From an uncultured Slackia sp. (GTDB taxonomy: Bacteria; Actinomycetota; Coriobacteriia; Coriobacteriales; Eggerthellaceae): a stretch of DNA of 8,865 nucleotides. The DNA lies in assembly GCA_937895975.1 (NCBI GenBank), contig CALBLG010000239.1, positions 1 to 8,865 on the forward strand. The letters run 5' to 3'. A model generated the notes under the pieces. It worked only from the letters and a program-made list of their open reading frames with translations. It was not told the DNA's origin and ran no database searches. The translations under genes were made by a program, and so were the position numbers. Numbering within the stretch: position 1 is the first letter of the stretch; each line of letters starts with the position of its first letter. Positions 1 to 5,892 of the stretch are shown here, piece by piece.

Positions 1-97
1 GCAAAATGCAGCCAGGCGTCTGCTTCGCGAACGCCGTAATGCGGCGAATGCCTGAAGGTTGCAGCTCGGCGAGCGCAGTATTCATAGTGAGTGCCAT
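1..97 (-). CDS. PLP-dependent aminotransferase (class I/II fold), N-terminal fragment
   Basis: Reading down from an ATG at 97-95 gives 32 open codons that run off the window edge. The peptide contains the stretch LAELQPSGIRRITAFAKQTP followed by GCIL. A Q-P-S-G-I-R-R segment followed by a helix and then a G-C-I strand is typical of the start of class I/II aminotransferases, just before the L-x-x-G-E-P-D motif, which here would fall beyond the edge. The start is supported by the Shine-Dalgarno AGAAGGA, which begins about 12 bases upstream of the ATG, and by a candidate promoter at 129-134. A second in-frame ATG four codons downstream is possible but lacks an equally placed SD. The gene follows the citrate synthase terminator, so it is probably its own transcription unit. 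The substrate cannot be told from this fragment. The family call rests on a short segment. Confidence 0.6.
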   Translation of the reverse strand, partial: MALTMNTALAELQPSGIRRITAFAKQTPGCIL

Positions 98-128
98 AAG
101 AGTCCTTCTATCGAGTGTTTCGGGCGCT

Positions 129-134
129 ATTGTA
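129..134 (-). promoter_or_regulatory. Candidate -10 box (TACAAT) for the aminotransferase gene
   Basis: The minus strand reads TACAATAGCG here, 32 bases before the ATG at 97. The same 10-mer occurs as the candidate -10 region of serC at 5627-5618, which supports both. The -35 position falls in or next to the citrate synthase terminator and matches TTGACA poorly. Position and repetition are seen in the sequence; promoter activity is inferred. Confidence 0.45.
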
Positions 135-142
135 CGGCATAC

Positions 143-164
143 AGAAAAGCCGCCTTGCGGCGGC
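143..164 (-). terminator. Intrinsic terminator of citrate synthase
   Basis: On the minus strand a GC-only 6-bp stem, GCCGCC / GGCGGC, with a GCAA tetraloop (164-149) is followed by TTTTCT. It starts 7 bases after the citrate synthase stop codon. Stem, tetraloop and T-run fit a factor-independent terminator well. Confidence 0.85.
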
Positions 165-171
165 CTTGGGA

Positions 172-1509
172 TTACTCGCGGTCGGCGATGTCGACATACT
201 CGCGCGCGTGGCCCGTTTTCTTGAATGCGGGGCGCATGATGCGCTTGCCCGAAACAATTTCCTCGAAGCGATGCGCGCTCCAGCCCGCCATGCGTGCGCA
301 GGCGAACATCGGCGTGAGCAGCTCGCGCGGAATGCCGAGCGTCGAATATACGCACCCGCTATACAAGTCGACATTCGCGCAGATGTCTTTGCTCTTGCCC
401 GCTTCGGCGAGCAGCTGCGGCGCAAGGCGCTCGATGATTTCCAATAGACGGAATTCAGGCTCATGCTCGGTGCCTTCGACCAAGCGCTGAGCATACTTAT
501 GCAGAAGCTCGGCGCGAGGGTCGGAAAGTGTATACACTGCATGGCCCATGCCGTAAATAAGGCCCGTGCGGTCGTAAGCCTCTTTCCGCACGATTTTGCG
601 CAAATAGTCGGCAACCTGGCCCTCATCGGTGATGTCTGCCACATGCTGCTTGATGTCATCGGTCATCAGCAGCGTGCGGTTGTTCGCGCCGCCGTGGCGA
701 GCGCCCTTCAAACTGCCAATGGCGGCGGAGTACGCAGAATACGGATCGGTATCGGCGCTGGTCACGGCACGGCACGTGAACGTGGAATTATTGCCGCCGC
801 CATGTTCCGCATGCAGCATAAGCATGATGTCGAGCGTTTTGGCCTCGGTATCGGTGAACTGGCGATCGGGGCGCAGCATCGACAAAATCGTCTCGGCCGT
901 AGACTGGCCGGGGATGTAGTGATGGATGAACATCGAATCGCCGTAGAATTTATCGCGCATCACGTGGTACGCGAGCACCATGATGCGCGGCAGGCGAGAC
1001 AGCAGCATGATAGCCGTATCGATTTCGTGCTCAGACGAACGATCTTCGGCGCGCTCGTCGAACGCGTACAGCTGCAGCACCGCGCGGCTCATGGCGTTCA
1101 TCAAGTCGCGCGTGGGAGGTTTCATGATGTAGTTCGCCGTAAAGCCGTCGGGCAGGTCGCGCTGGGCGGCAATAAGGTCGTTGAACGTTTGCAGCTGTTC
1201 AGCCGTGGGGAGCTCGCCCGCCATCAATAAATAAGCCGTTTCCTCGAAACCGAAGCGGTTTTCCGCCACCACATGGTCGACCAAATCGGAAATGCTGTAG
1301 CCGCGATACGACAGGCGGCCGCGGTCGGGAACTTTGTCGCCTTCGGAAACGTAATAGCCGTGTACGTTCGAAATGTTGGTCACGCCCACAACGACGCCCG
1401 TGCCGTCGGCATTGCGCAGCCCGCGCTTAATGTCATAGGCGGAGTAATAACTGGGGTCGATGGAATGCAGTGCTTCGAAGTCGGTATAAAGCGGCAAGTT
1501 TTCCTTCAT
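172..1509 (-). CDS. gltA: Citrate synthase
   Basis: The 445-residue protein condenses oxaloacetate and acetyl-CoA to citrate in the cytosol. The whole active-site set can be found by motif: H236 (HAEHGGGN; E. coli His229), H272 (GARHGGAN; His264), H323 (GMGHAVY; His305), R332 (DPR; Arg314) and D381 (NVDLYSG; Asp362). The N-terminal LSYRGYSI segment (66-73) is also typical of the family. The ATG at 1509 is chosen because an AGAAAGG Shine-Dalgarno lies 8 bases upstream and the protein then begins like its relatives; the reading frame stays open for 47 more codons upstream (to 1650), but that extension is low-complexity and arginine/proline-rich. Length is slightly above the E. coli enzyme (427). 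A 2-methylcitrate synthase activity cannot be excluded from sequence. In strict anaerobes of this kind the likely role is citrate supply for glutamate synthesis. An intrinsic terminator follows the stop. Confidence 0.93.
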   Translation of the reverse strand: MKENLPLYTDFEALHSIDPSYYSAYDIKRGLRNADGTGVVVGVTNISNVHGYYVSEGDKVPDRGRLSYRGYSISDLVDHVVAENRFGFEETAYLLMAGELPTAEQLQTFNDLIAAQRDLPDGFTANYIMKPPTRDLMNAMSRAVLQLYAFDERAEDRSSEHEIDTAIMLLSRLPRIMVLAYHVMRDKFYGDSMFIHHYIPGQSTAETILSMLRPDRQFTDTEAKTLDIMLMLHAEHGGGNNSTFTCRAVTSADTDPYSAYSAAIGSLKGARHGGANNRTLLMTDDIKQHVADITDEGQVADYLRKIVRKEAYDRTGLIYGMGHAVYTLSDPRAELLHKYAQRLVEGTEHEPEFRLLEIIERLAPQLLAEAGKSKDICANVDLYSGCVYSTLGIPRELLTPMFACARMAGWSAHRFEEIVSGKRIMRPAFKKTGHAREYVDIADRE

Positions 1510-1559
1510 GGGCGGCAACCTTTCTGGCACCCTCGGCGCCAAACGATTCGCGAAACACC

Positions 1560-1565
1560 AGTGTA
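1560..1565 (-). promoter_or_regulatory. Weak candidate -10 box (TACACT) for citrate synthase
   Basis: TACACT on the minus strand lies 50 bases before the citrate synthase ATG, a spacing similar to the candidate serC promoter. No good -35 is visible at 16-18 bases. It is the best -10-like match in the 189-base gap between the DUF1015 gene and citrate synthase. Read-through from the DUF1015 gene is an alternative. Confidence 0.3.
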
Positions 1566-1653
1566 CGCCGAGTAAGATTCGAAACGGCCCGCGCATCCGC
1601 AAACGGAACACACCCGTAACGCAGTGGCATGATGGACGGGGTTCGGGCAATCG

Positions 1654-1684
1654 CGGCCTTGGGAATTGAGGTTGCCCAAGGCCG
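1654..1684 (-). terminator. Hairpin after the DUF1015 gene, possible terminator
   Basis: A perfect 10-bp inverted repeat (CGGCCTTGGG with CCCAAGGCCG) flanks an 11-base loop, starting 14 bases after the DUF1015 stop codon. No T-run follows, so it is not a classical intrinsic terminator; it may be a weak terminator or an RNA 3'-end stabiliser. A competing 6-bp pairing exists between TTGCCC/GGGCAA at 1672-1677 and 1645-1650. Confidence 0.45.
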
Positions 1685-1698
1685 TATGCCGAAGCTCG

Positions 1699-2976
1699 CT
1701 AAATCACGTGAGCGAACAATCCGCTGCGGAGTTTCGGTTCGAACCACGTGGATTTCGGCGGCATAAGGCGCCCCGCGTCGGCCACATTAAGCAGCTCGTT
1801 AATTGATGTGGGGAACATTGCGAACGCAACCGCCTCCCCGCCTTTGGCGTCGATGCGGTTCACCTTGCGCTCGAGCTCGCGCAGGCCGCGGATGCCACCG
1901 ACAAACTCGATACGCTCGTCGGTTCGTGGGTCATCGATTCCGAGGATAGGCGAGAGCACCTTTTCCTGAAGAATCGACACGTCGAGCCCCTCAACTGGAT
2001 CGTCGTTTTCGAACTCGGGCCTCACGCCGATGCCATACCATTCGCGATCGAGGTACATTCCCACGGCGCCTTTATCGATGGGCTCGAGCTGGCCTTCCTG
2101 CTTGTGCAGAATTTCGAACGGGCCTTTTTCGCCGGTCAGTTTATCGAGGAACTGCTCTTTGGTCAGGCCATTCAAATCATGCACGACGCGATTGTACGCA
2201 AGTATCGAAAGCTGCGATGAGGGAAACAACACGCTCATGAAGTAGTTGAATTCCTCGGTGCCATCGAAACCGGGATTCGCTTCGCGGCGGGCGAGGCCGA
2301 CCTTCACCGCGGAAGCCGCACGATGGTGGCCGTCGGCGATATACGCGCACGGCACCTTGGCAAATGCAGCGACCAAACCGTCGTATGCCTTTGCGCACGC
2401 CGGTTCCTCGGACGAGCCCGCCATGCGCCACACGCGATGCGTTACACCGTCGTCGCTGGTGAAATCGTACAAGGGAGCCGTTTTCTTCACGCCGGCAACC
2501 ATCATGTCAATGGCGTCGGAATCGCGATACGTAAGGAAAATGGGGCCTGTTTGCGCATCGAGGGCATCGATATGGCGAATGCGATCGAGCTCTTTCTTCT
2601 CGAGCGTGTTCTCGTGCTTCTTGATAACGCCTTCCATGTAATCGTCAATCGCGCAACAAGCCACCACGCCCGTTTGCGTACGCTCGTTCATCGTAAGCTC
2701 ATACAGATAGAAGCACGGATCTGGCTCCGTCACGAACGTGCCATCGGCGCGGCGCGCATCGAACAGCTCACGAGCCTTCGCATACACCTCGGGCGCATAC
2801 ATATCGACATCGGGGCTAAACTGCGTTTCGGGCCTGTCGATATTCAAAAACGAGAGCGGCTCGCCCTCGACGGCCGCAGCAGCCTCGGTGCGGTCGTACA
2901 CATCGTAGGGAAGCGCCGCAACCTGCGCCGCAACATTGGCGGCAGGCCGAACAGCGGCAAACGGCTTAACGATCAT
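1699..2976 (-). CDS. DUF1015 family protein, serine-locus associated
   Basis: The 425-residue soluble protein has the landmarks of the DUF1015 family (COG4198): an N-terminal ALPYDV segment (21-26), KKHENT (119-124), ADGHHRAASA (214-223) and a C-terminal MPPKSTWFEPKLRSGLF block (405-421). No signal peptide or membrane segment is seen. The ATG at 2976 is preferred over an ATG seven codons upstream (2997) because AAGGGAG sits 7 bases before it and MIVKPFAAVRP is the usual family start. The biochemical function is not established to my knowledge. DUF1015 genes commonly sit beside serA/serC in anaerobic bacteria, as here. The DGHHR motif resembles the nucleotide-binding motif of ParB/sulfiredoxin-fold proteins, a fold that includes free serine kinases (SerK, SbnI). 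A role in serine/phosphoserine interconversion is therefore a hypothesis, not a demonstrated function. Confidence 0.85.
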   Translation of the reverse strand: MIVKPFAAVRPAANVAAQVAALPYDVYDRTEAAAAVEGEPLSFLNIDRPETQFSPDVDMYAPEVYAKARELFDARRADGTFVTEPDPCFYLYELTMNERTQTGVVACCAIDDYMEGVIKKHENTLEKKELDRIRHIDALDAQTGPIFLTYRDSDAIDMMVAGVKKTAPLYDFTSDDGVTHRVWRMAGSSEEPACAKAYDGLVAAFAKVPCAYIADGHHRAASAVKVGLARREANPGFDGTEEFNYFMSVLFPSSQLSILAYNRVVHDLNGLTKEQFLDKLTGEKGPFEILHKQEGQLEPIDKGAVGMYLDREWYGIGVRPEFENDDPVEGLDVSILQEKVLSPILGIDDPRTDERIEFVGGIRGLRELERKVNRIDAKGGEAVAFAMFPTSINELLNVADAGRLMPPKSTWFEPKLRSGLFAHVI

Positions 2977-3048
2977 AGGAAAACTCCCTTGCCTCAAGTG
3001 TCAGAGAACAATCCCCGACCTAGTTCAAACAAAAGTCAGCGAGCATGA

Positions 3049-3136
3049 GTTTTAGGCGAGCAGATTGGCTTGAAAGAGGAGCGAAGCGTACTTCGGTACG
3101 CGAGCGACGATTGAAGGCCAAGATGCCGCATAAAAC
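3049..3136. repeat. Imperfect 88-base palindrome between serA and the DUF1015 gene
   Basis: Paired blocks run symmetrically inward: GTTTTA/TAAAAC (3049-3054 with 3131-3136), GCG/CGC (3056-3058 with 3127-3129), GCA/TGC (3060-3062 with 3124-3126), TTGGC/GCCAA (3065-3069 with 3117-3121), and a central GCGTAC-TTCG-GTACGC hairpin (3086-3101) with a stable TTCG loop. The outline is that of a REP-like or small palindromic intergenic element. Copy number in the genome cannot be judged from one window. It occupies much of the 212-base gap upstream of the DUF1015 gene, in which I see no convincing promoter. Confidence 0.5.
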
Positions 3137-3157
3137 CCAGCGCAGCGTCGGCAGTAA

Positions 3158-3179
3158 GCGCCGTTCGTCAGAACGGCGC
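3158..3179 (-). terminator. Strong hairpin after serA, possible terminator
   Basis: A perfect 9-bp stem (GCGCCGTTC with GAACGGCGC) and a 4-base loop start 9 bases after the serA stop codon. The following minus-strand bases (TTACTG) hold only a short T-run, so termination may be partial or the hairpin may protect the serA mRNA 3' end. Confidence 0.55.
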
Positions 3180-3188
3180 ACCAACAAC

Positions 3189-4352
3189 CTATTTGATAAC
3201 GCGCACGCGGTAAATGCTGGGAATCTGCTTCAACGCGTCGATGGTTTCGTCATCGAGGTGCTCGTCGGTATCGAACATGGTGTAGGCGTTCTCGCCGGCG
3301 CTCTCGTTCACCATGCGCTGCACGTTGGCGTTGTCGCGAGCAAGCACAGCCGTGATTTGGCCGATCATGTTCGGCACGTTGGCATGCAGGCATGCAACGC
3401 GACTCGCAGCGCGGGCCTTGCCCATCGAACAGGCGGGGTAGTTTACCGAATTGGCGATATTGCCGTTTTCCAGATAGTCTTTTAACTCGGAAATGGCCAT
3501 ATCGGCGCAATTCGCTTCAGCTTCGGCTGTGCCAGCACCCGAATGGGTAGTGATGAACGTATTCTTCATAAGCACGGTCTTCGGCGTGGCGAAGTCGGTG
3601 GCGAACCAAGCGATTTTGCCCGAATCGAGCGCAGCGGCCACAGCATCCTCATCAACGATAGTCTCGCGCGAATAATTGATGAGCACCGCATCGGGGGCAA
3701 GCAAATTCAGCTGCTCGGTGCTGATCATGCCAACGGTATCGGCCTTCGACGGCACATGAAGCGTGAGGTAATCGCGGTCGCGGCACGCGTCTTCAAGCGT
3801 GGCCACACGCTGCACTTTCTGAGAGAGCGCCCAGGCATGCTCCACAGAGATGAACGGATCGTAGCCATACACGTCCATACCAAGATCTGCGCAGGCATTG
3901 GCCACCTTCGAACCGACATTGCCCAAACCAATAACGGCGATGCTCTTGCCCTTCAATTCGCGACCGACGAAGGCCTTCTTGGCTTTCTCGGCATTCACGA
4001 AGATATCGGGGTCGGATGCGTTTTCGCGCACCCAGTTCATCGACTGCACCACGCCGCGGCTGGAAAGCACCAGCATCGCCAGCACGAGCTCCTTCACGGC
4101 ATTCGAGTTCGCTCCGGGGGAATTGAACACCACAACACCCTTCTTGGCGTAGTCCTCGATAGGAATATTGTTCACGCCGGCACCGCAGCGGGCGATGGCT
4201 CGAATGCTTTCGGGCAAATCGTAGCCATGCAGATCGGTGGAACGCATGAGGATGGCATCGGCCGCTTCGGTCTTATCGACGAACTCGTACCCGTCGCCAA
4301 ACGTGACCTGACCGTCTTTGGTGATGTCGTCGATAGTCTTGATGTAACGCAT
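3189..4352 (-). CDS. serA: D-3-phosphoglycerate dehydrogenase with C-terminal ACT domain
   Basis: The enzyme oxidises 3-phosphoglycerate to 3-phosphohydroxypyruvate with NAD+, the first step of serine synthesis. The 387 residues place it in the short SerA class. The substrate-binding part includes CGAGVNN (56-62). The Rossmann motif is GLGNVG (142-147), with an acidic residue after the second strand at D165 (GYDPF). R229 (NYSRE) is the likely catalytic arginine and H270 (TTHSGAGT) the catalytic histidine. An ACT-like regulatory domain covers about 317-387, suggesting serine feedback. The Glu that usually pairs with the His (E-P motif) is not apparent: the region reads TDFATPKT (252-259). The start is set by an ideal AAAGGAG six bases before the ATG. 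A hairpin ends four bases upstream of the AAAAGGAG region, and three terminator-like hairpins separate it from serC, so expression may be tuned independently of serC. Confidence 0.93.
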   Translation of the reverse strand: MRYIKTIDDITKDGQVTFGDGYEFVDKTEAADAILMRSTDLHGYDLPESIRAIARCGAGVNNIPIEDYAKKGVVVFNSPGANSNAVKELVLAMLVLSSRGVVQSMNWVRENASDPDIFVNAEKAKKAFVGRELKGKSIAVIGLGNVGSKVANACADLGMDVYGYDPFISVEHAWALSQKVQRVATLEDACRDRDYLTLHVPSKADTVGMISTEQLNLLAPDAVLINYSRETIVDEDAVAAALDSGKIAWFATDFATPKTVLMKNTFITTHSGAGTAEAEANCADMAISELKDYLENGNIANSVNYPACSMGKARAASRVACLHANVPNMIGQITAVLARDNANVQRMVNESAGENAYTMFDTDEHLDDETIDALKQIPSIYRVRVIK

Positions 4353-4371
4353 GGAATACTCCTTTTAGTGA

Positions 4372-4387
4372 GCGTGCCTATGCACGC
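4372..4387 (-). promoter_or_regulatory. Hairpin immediately upstream of the serA ribosome binding site
   Basis: GCGTGC and GCACGC pair around a 4-base loop. The structure ends only a few bases before the serA AAAAGGAG. It has the same 6-bp/4-base geometry as the three hairpins at 4403-4418, 4426-4441 and 4455-4470 but no T-run. It could influence serA translation or mark a processed mRNA 5' end. Confidence 0.45.
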
Positions 4388-4396
4388 AGGTATACG

Positions 4397-4418
4397 AAAA
4401 CTATGCGCGAGAGCGCAT
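4397..4418 (-). terminator. Third tandem terminator-like hairpin after serC
   Basis: ATGCGC-TCTC-GCGCAT on the minus strand (4418-4403) is followed by AGTTTTCG. The short T-run makes it the weakest of the three T-run hairpins. It starts two bases beyond the T-run of the second hairpin. Confidence 0.5.
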
Positions 4419-4419
4419 G

Positions 4420-4441
4420 AAAAAGCGGCTCGCATGAGCCG
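4420..4441 (-). terminator. Second tandem intrinsic terminator after serC
   Basis: A 6-bp GC-rich stem, CGGCTC / GAGCCG, with a 4-base loop (4441-4426) is followed by GCTTTTTC on the minus strand. It has the form of a factor-independent terminator. Confidence 0.75.
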
Positions 4442-4448
4442 GAATATG

Positions 4449-4470
4449 AAAAAGGGGCGAGGACTCGCCC
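4449..4470 (-). terminator. First intrinsic terminator, overlapping the serC stop codon
   Basis: GGGCGA-GTCC-TCGCCC on the minus strand (4470-4455) is followed by CTTTTTCA. The first base of the stem is the last base of the serC TAG stop, so a terminating ribosome would cover the 5' arm and could reduce its efficiency during active translation. Confidence 0.78.
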
Positions 4471-5570
4471 TAGATAGATCGCGGGCCCACCGCGTTGCGC
4501 GTTTCGAAATCGCGCATGAAATCGACAAGCGCCTGCACGCCCTCAATAGGCATTGCATTGTAGATGCTCGCACGCATCCCACCCACGCTGCGGTGGCCCT
4601 TGATGTTTTTCAAGCCAGCGGCGTCAGCCTCGGCGATGAATTTCGCATCGAGGTCTTTGTCGCCCGTGACGAACGGCACGTTCATAAGGGAACGGTCGGC
4701 CTTGCGGGCGGTTCCATGGAACAAGTCGCTGTCATCGAGCGCATCGTACAGCAACTGCGCTTTGGCGACATTCAAATCGCGCATGCCAGCAAGCCCACCT
4801 TGGGCTTTGATCCATTTGAATACCTTGCCGCACATATAGATAGCGTAACAGGGCGGCGTATTGTACATGCTGCCCGCATCGGCATGGGTTTTGTATTGCA
4901 GCATCGTGGGAACGCCCGGCAAGTCTGCATCAGGAATAAGGTCGTCGCGGACGATGACGACCGTGACGCCCGCAGGCCCCACGTTCTTTTGGGCGCCGCC
5001 ATAGATGAGGCCGTACTTAGCCACATCGATAGGCTCGCTCAAGAAGCACGACGATACATCAGACACCAGCGGCACATCGCCCGTATCGGGCAGCTCGTGA
5101 TACGTGGTGCCATAGATGGTTTCGTTCTGGCAGATATACACGTAATCGGCATCGGGATTCACCGTGAGCTCGGCCACATCGGGCACATAGCTGAAATTCC
5201 CGTCGGACGAATCTCCAACCATGCGCGCGTCGCCGAAGCGCTTCGCCTCGAGGTATGCCTTCTTGCTCCACGAGCCGCTTACCACATAGTCGGCACGTCC
5301 GTTGCGCATAAGGTTCAAGGGCACCATGGCGAACTGGGTAGAGCCGCCGCCCTGCAAAAACAGCACCTTGTAATTGTCGGGAATGCCCATAAGGTCGCGC
5401 AGGTCGGCCTCGGCCTGGTCGATAATCTCCTTGAATGCTGAAGATCGGTGGCTCATCTCCATTACCGACATACCGCAACCGCGGTAATCCAGCATTTCCT
5501 CCGCAGCTTCGCGAAGCACGCTTTCGGGCAACACCGCGGGACCCGCGGAGAAGTTATACACCCTACCCAT
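4470..5570 (-). CDS. serC: Phosphoserine aminotransferase
   Basis: The PLP enzyme converts 3-phosphohydroxypyruvate and glutamate to phosphoserine and 2-oxoglutarate; SerC enzymes can also act in pyridoxine synthesis. At 366 residues it matches the family (E. coli 362). Diagnostic features are the start MGRVYNFSAGPAVLP, H41-R42 (SHRSSAF), the FLQGGGSTQF loop (71-80), W101 beside the cofactor, the PLP lysine K195 in GGAQKNVGPAG, and the C-terminal GHRSVGGMRASIYNAM block (325-340) with R333 binding substrate. The ATG is preceded by AAAAGGGGG at 7-8 bases. An AT-rich upstream region carries a candidate promoter and palindromes. The gene lies just upstream of serA in the direction of transcription but is separated from it by tandem terminators. 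The class that also makes erythronate-4-phosphate aminotransferase is not distinguishable by sequence alone. Confidence 0.95.
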   Translation of the reverse strand: MGRVYNFSAGPAVLPESVLREAAEEMLDYRGCGMSVMEMSHRSSAFKEIIDQAEADLRDLMGIPDNYKVLFLQGGGSTQFAMVPLNLMRNGRADYVVSGSWSKKAYLEAKRFGDARMVGDSSDGNFSYVPDVAELTVNPDADYVYICQNETIYGTTYHELPDTGDVPLVSDVSSCFLSEPIDVAKYGLIYGGAQKNVGPAGVTVVIVRDDLIPDADLPGVPTMLQYKTHADAGSMYNTPPCYAIYMCGKVFKWIKAQGGLAGMRDLNVAKAQLLYDALDDSDLFHGTARKADRSLMNVPFVTGDKDLDAKFIAEADAAGLKNIKGHRSVGGMRASIYNAMPIEGVQALVDFMRDFETRNAVGPRSI

Positions 5571-5621
5571 GTCGATGACCCCCTTTTCTTCAACCGGAGT
5601 ATTTCAATGCTCAAGTTCGCT

Positions 5622-5627
5622 ATTGTA
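5622..5627 (-). promoter_or_regulatory. Candidate serC promoter -10 box (TACAAT)
   Basis: The minus strand reads TACAATAGCG, giving a predicted transcript start about 45 bases before the serC ATG. The same 10-mer stands upstream of the aminotransferase gene at the other end of the window. The -35 position (about 5645-5650) reads CACTCT and is a poor match, so an activator may be needed. The operator-like palindromes at 5658-5678 lie just upstream. Confidence 0.45.
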
Positions 5628-5657
5628 GTCGAAATGGGAGCAACAGAGTGCACTTTA

Positions 5658-5678
5658 TTACAGTAAAGTAAATTTTAC
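5658..5678. promoter_or_regulatory. AT-rich palindromic operator-like site upstream of serC
   Basis: Two short perfect palindromes adjoin: TTACAGTAA (5658-5666) and GTAAATTTTAC (5668-5678). They also form GTAAA-N6-TTTAC (5663-5678). The site sits about 30 bases upstream of the candidate -10 in an otherwise GC-rich sequence, the place expected for a regulator of serine synthesis. The regulator cannot be named; the half-site resembles TyrR boxes of gammaproteobacteria, but that is probably coincidence. Confidence 0.4.
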
Positions 5679-5736
5679 ACGGAAGAGTGTTGGGGATTGA
5701 ACCGACGCACGAAATGACTTTGACCCAAGCAATGCG

Positions 5737-5886
5737 GGCCCATGGCCCCATGGCGAGGCCTCCGGGGTCGTCCGCGCTCAAACCTGCTCTTATTTCAAAG
5801 TTAAGCGCGGCCAGGTGAGCGCATAGCGAGCAAAGCGAGCGGTAGCGAACCGTGGCCCCAGAGGCCTCGCCATGGGGCCATAGGCC
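5737..5886. repeat. 33-bp near-perfect inverted repeat after the NRMT-like gene
   Basis: The arm 5737-5769 pairs with 5854-5886 at 30 of 33 positions (mismatches at 5741/5882, 5763/5860 and 5768/5855). On the minus strand two of these become G-U pairs, so the transcript of the flanking genes pairs slightly better. The right arm begins 6 bases after the transporter stop codon. The 84-base interior holds a 7-bp pairing CCGCGCT/AGCGCGG (5772-5778 with 5804-5810) and a run of AGCG-rich short repeats (5818-5850). No ORF of note lies inside. It could be a palindromic mobile element or a large transcript-end structure. Together with the promoter and operator region it fills the 322-base gap between the transporter and serC; the remaining part, about 5680-5736, shows nothing I can identify. 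Confidence 0.75.
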
Positions 5887-5892
5887 GAACGG

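Noticed and set aside
463..1230. A 255-codon plus-strand frame opposite citrate synthase
   Set aside because: It lies within a citrate synthase whose active-site residues are all present; no recognisable motif.
1510..1650. N-terminal extension of citrate synthase to an upstream ATG at 1650
   Set aside because: The extra 47 residues are Arg/Pro-rich, have no family counterpart and would overlap the hairpin region; the ATG at 1509 has its own SD.
3543..5441. A 632-codon open reading frame on the plus strand opposite serA and serC
   Set aside because: It runs antisense to two confidently identified genes and across the hairpin array, its product is rich in His/Arg/Ile typical of mirror frames of GC-rich genes, and no domain is recognisable.
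5690..5706. T-arm-like sequence (GGTTCAATCCC on the minus strand), possible tRNA remnant
   Set aside because: No acceptor stem, anticodon arm or CCA fits around it; a short chance match.
5818..5850. CRISPR or tandem repeat array in the AGCG-rich stretch
   Set aside because: Units are irregular, about 8-11 bases, with no spacers; it is part of the inverted-repeat interior.
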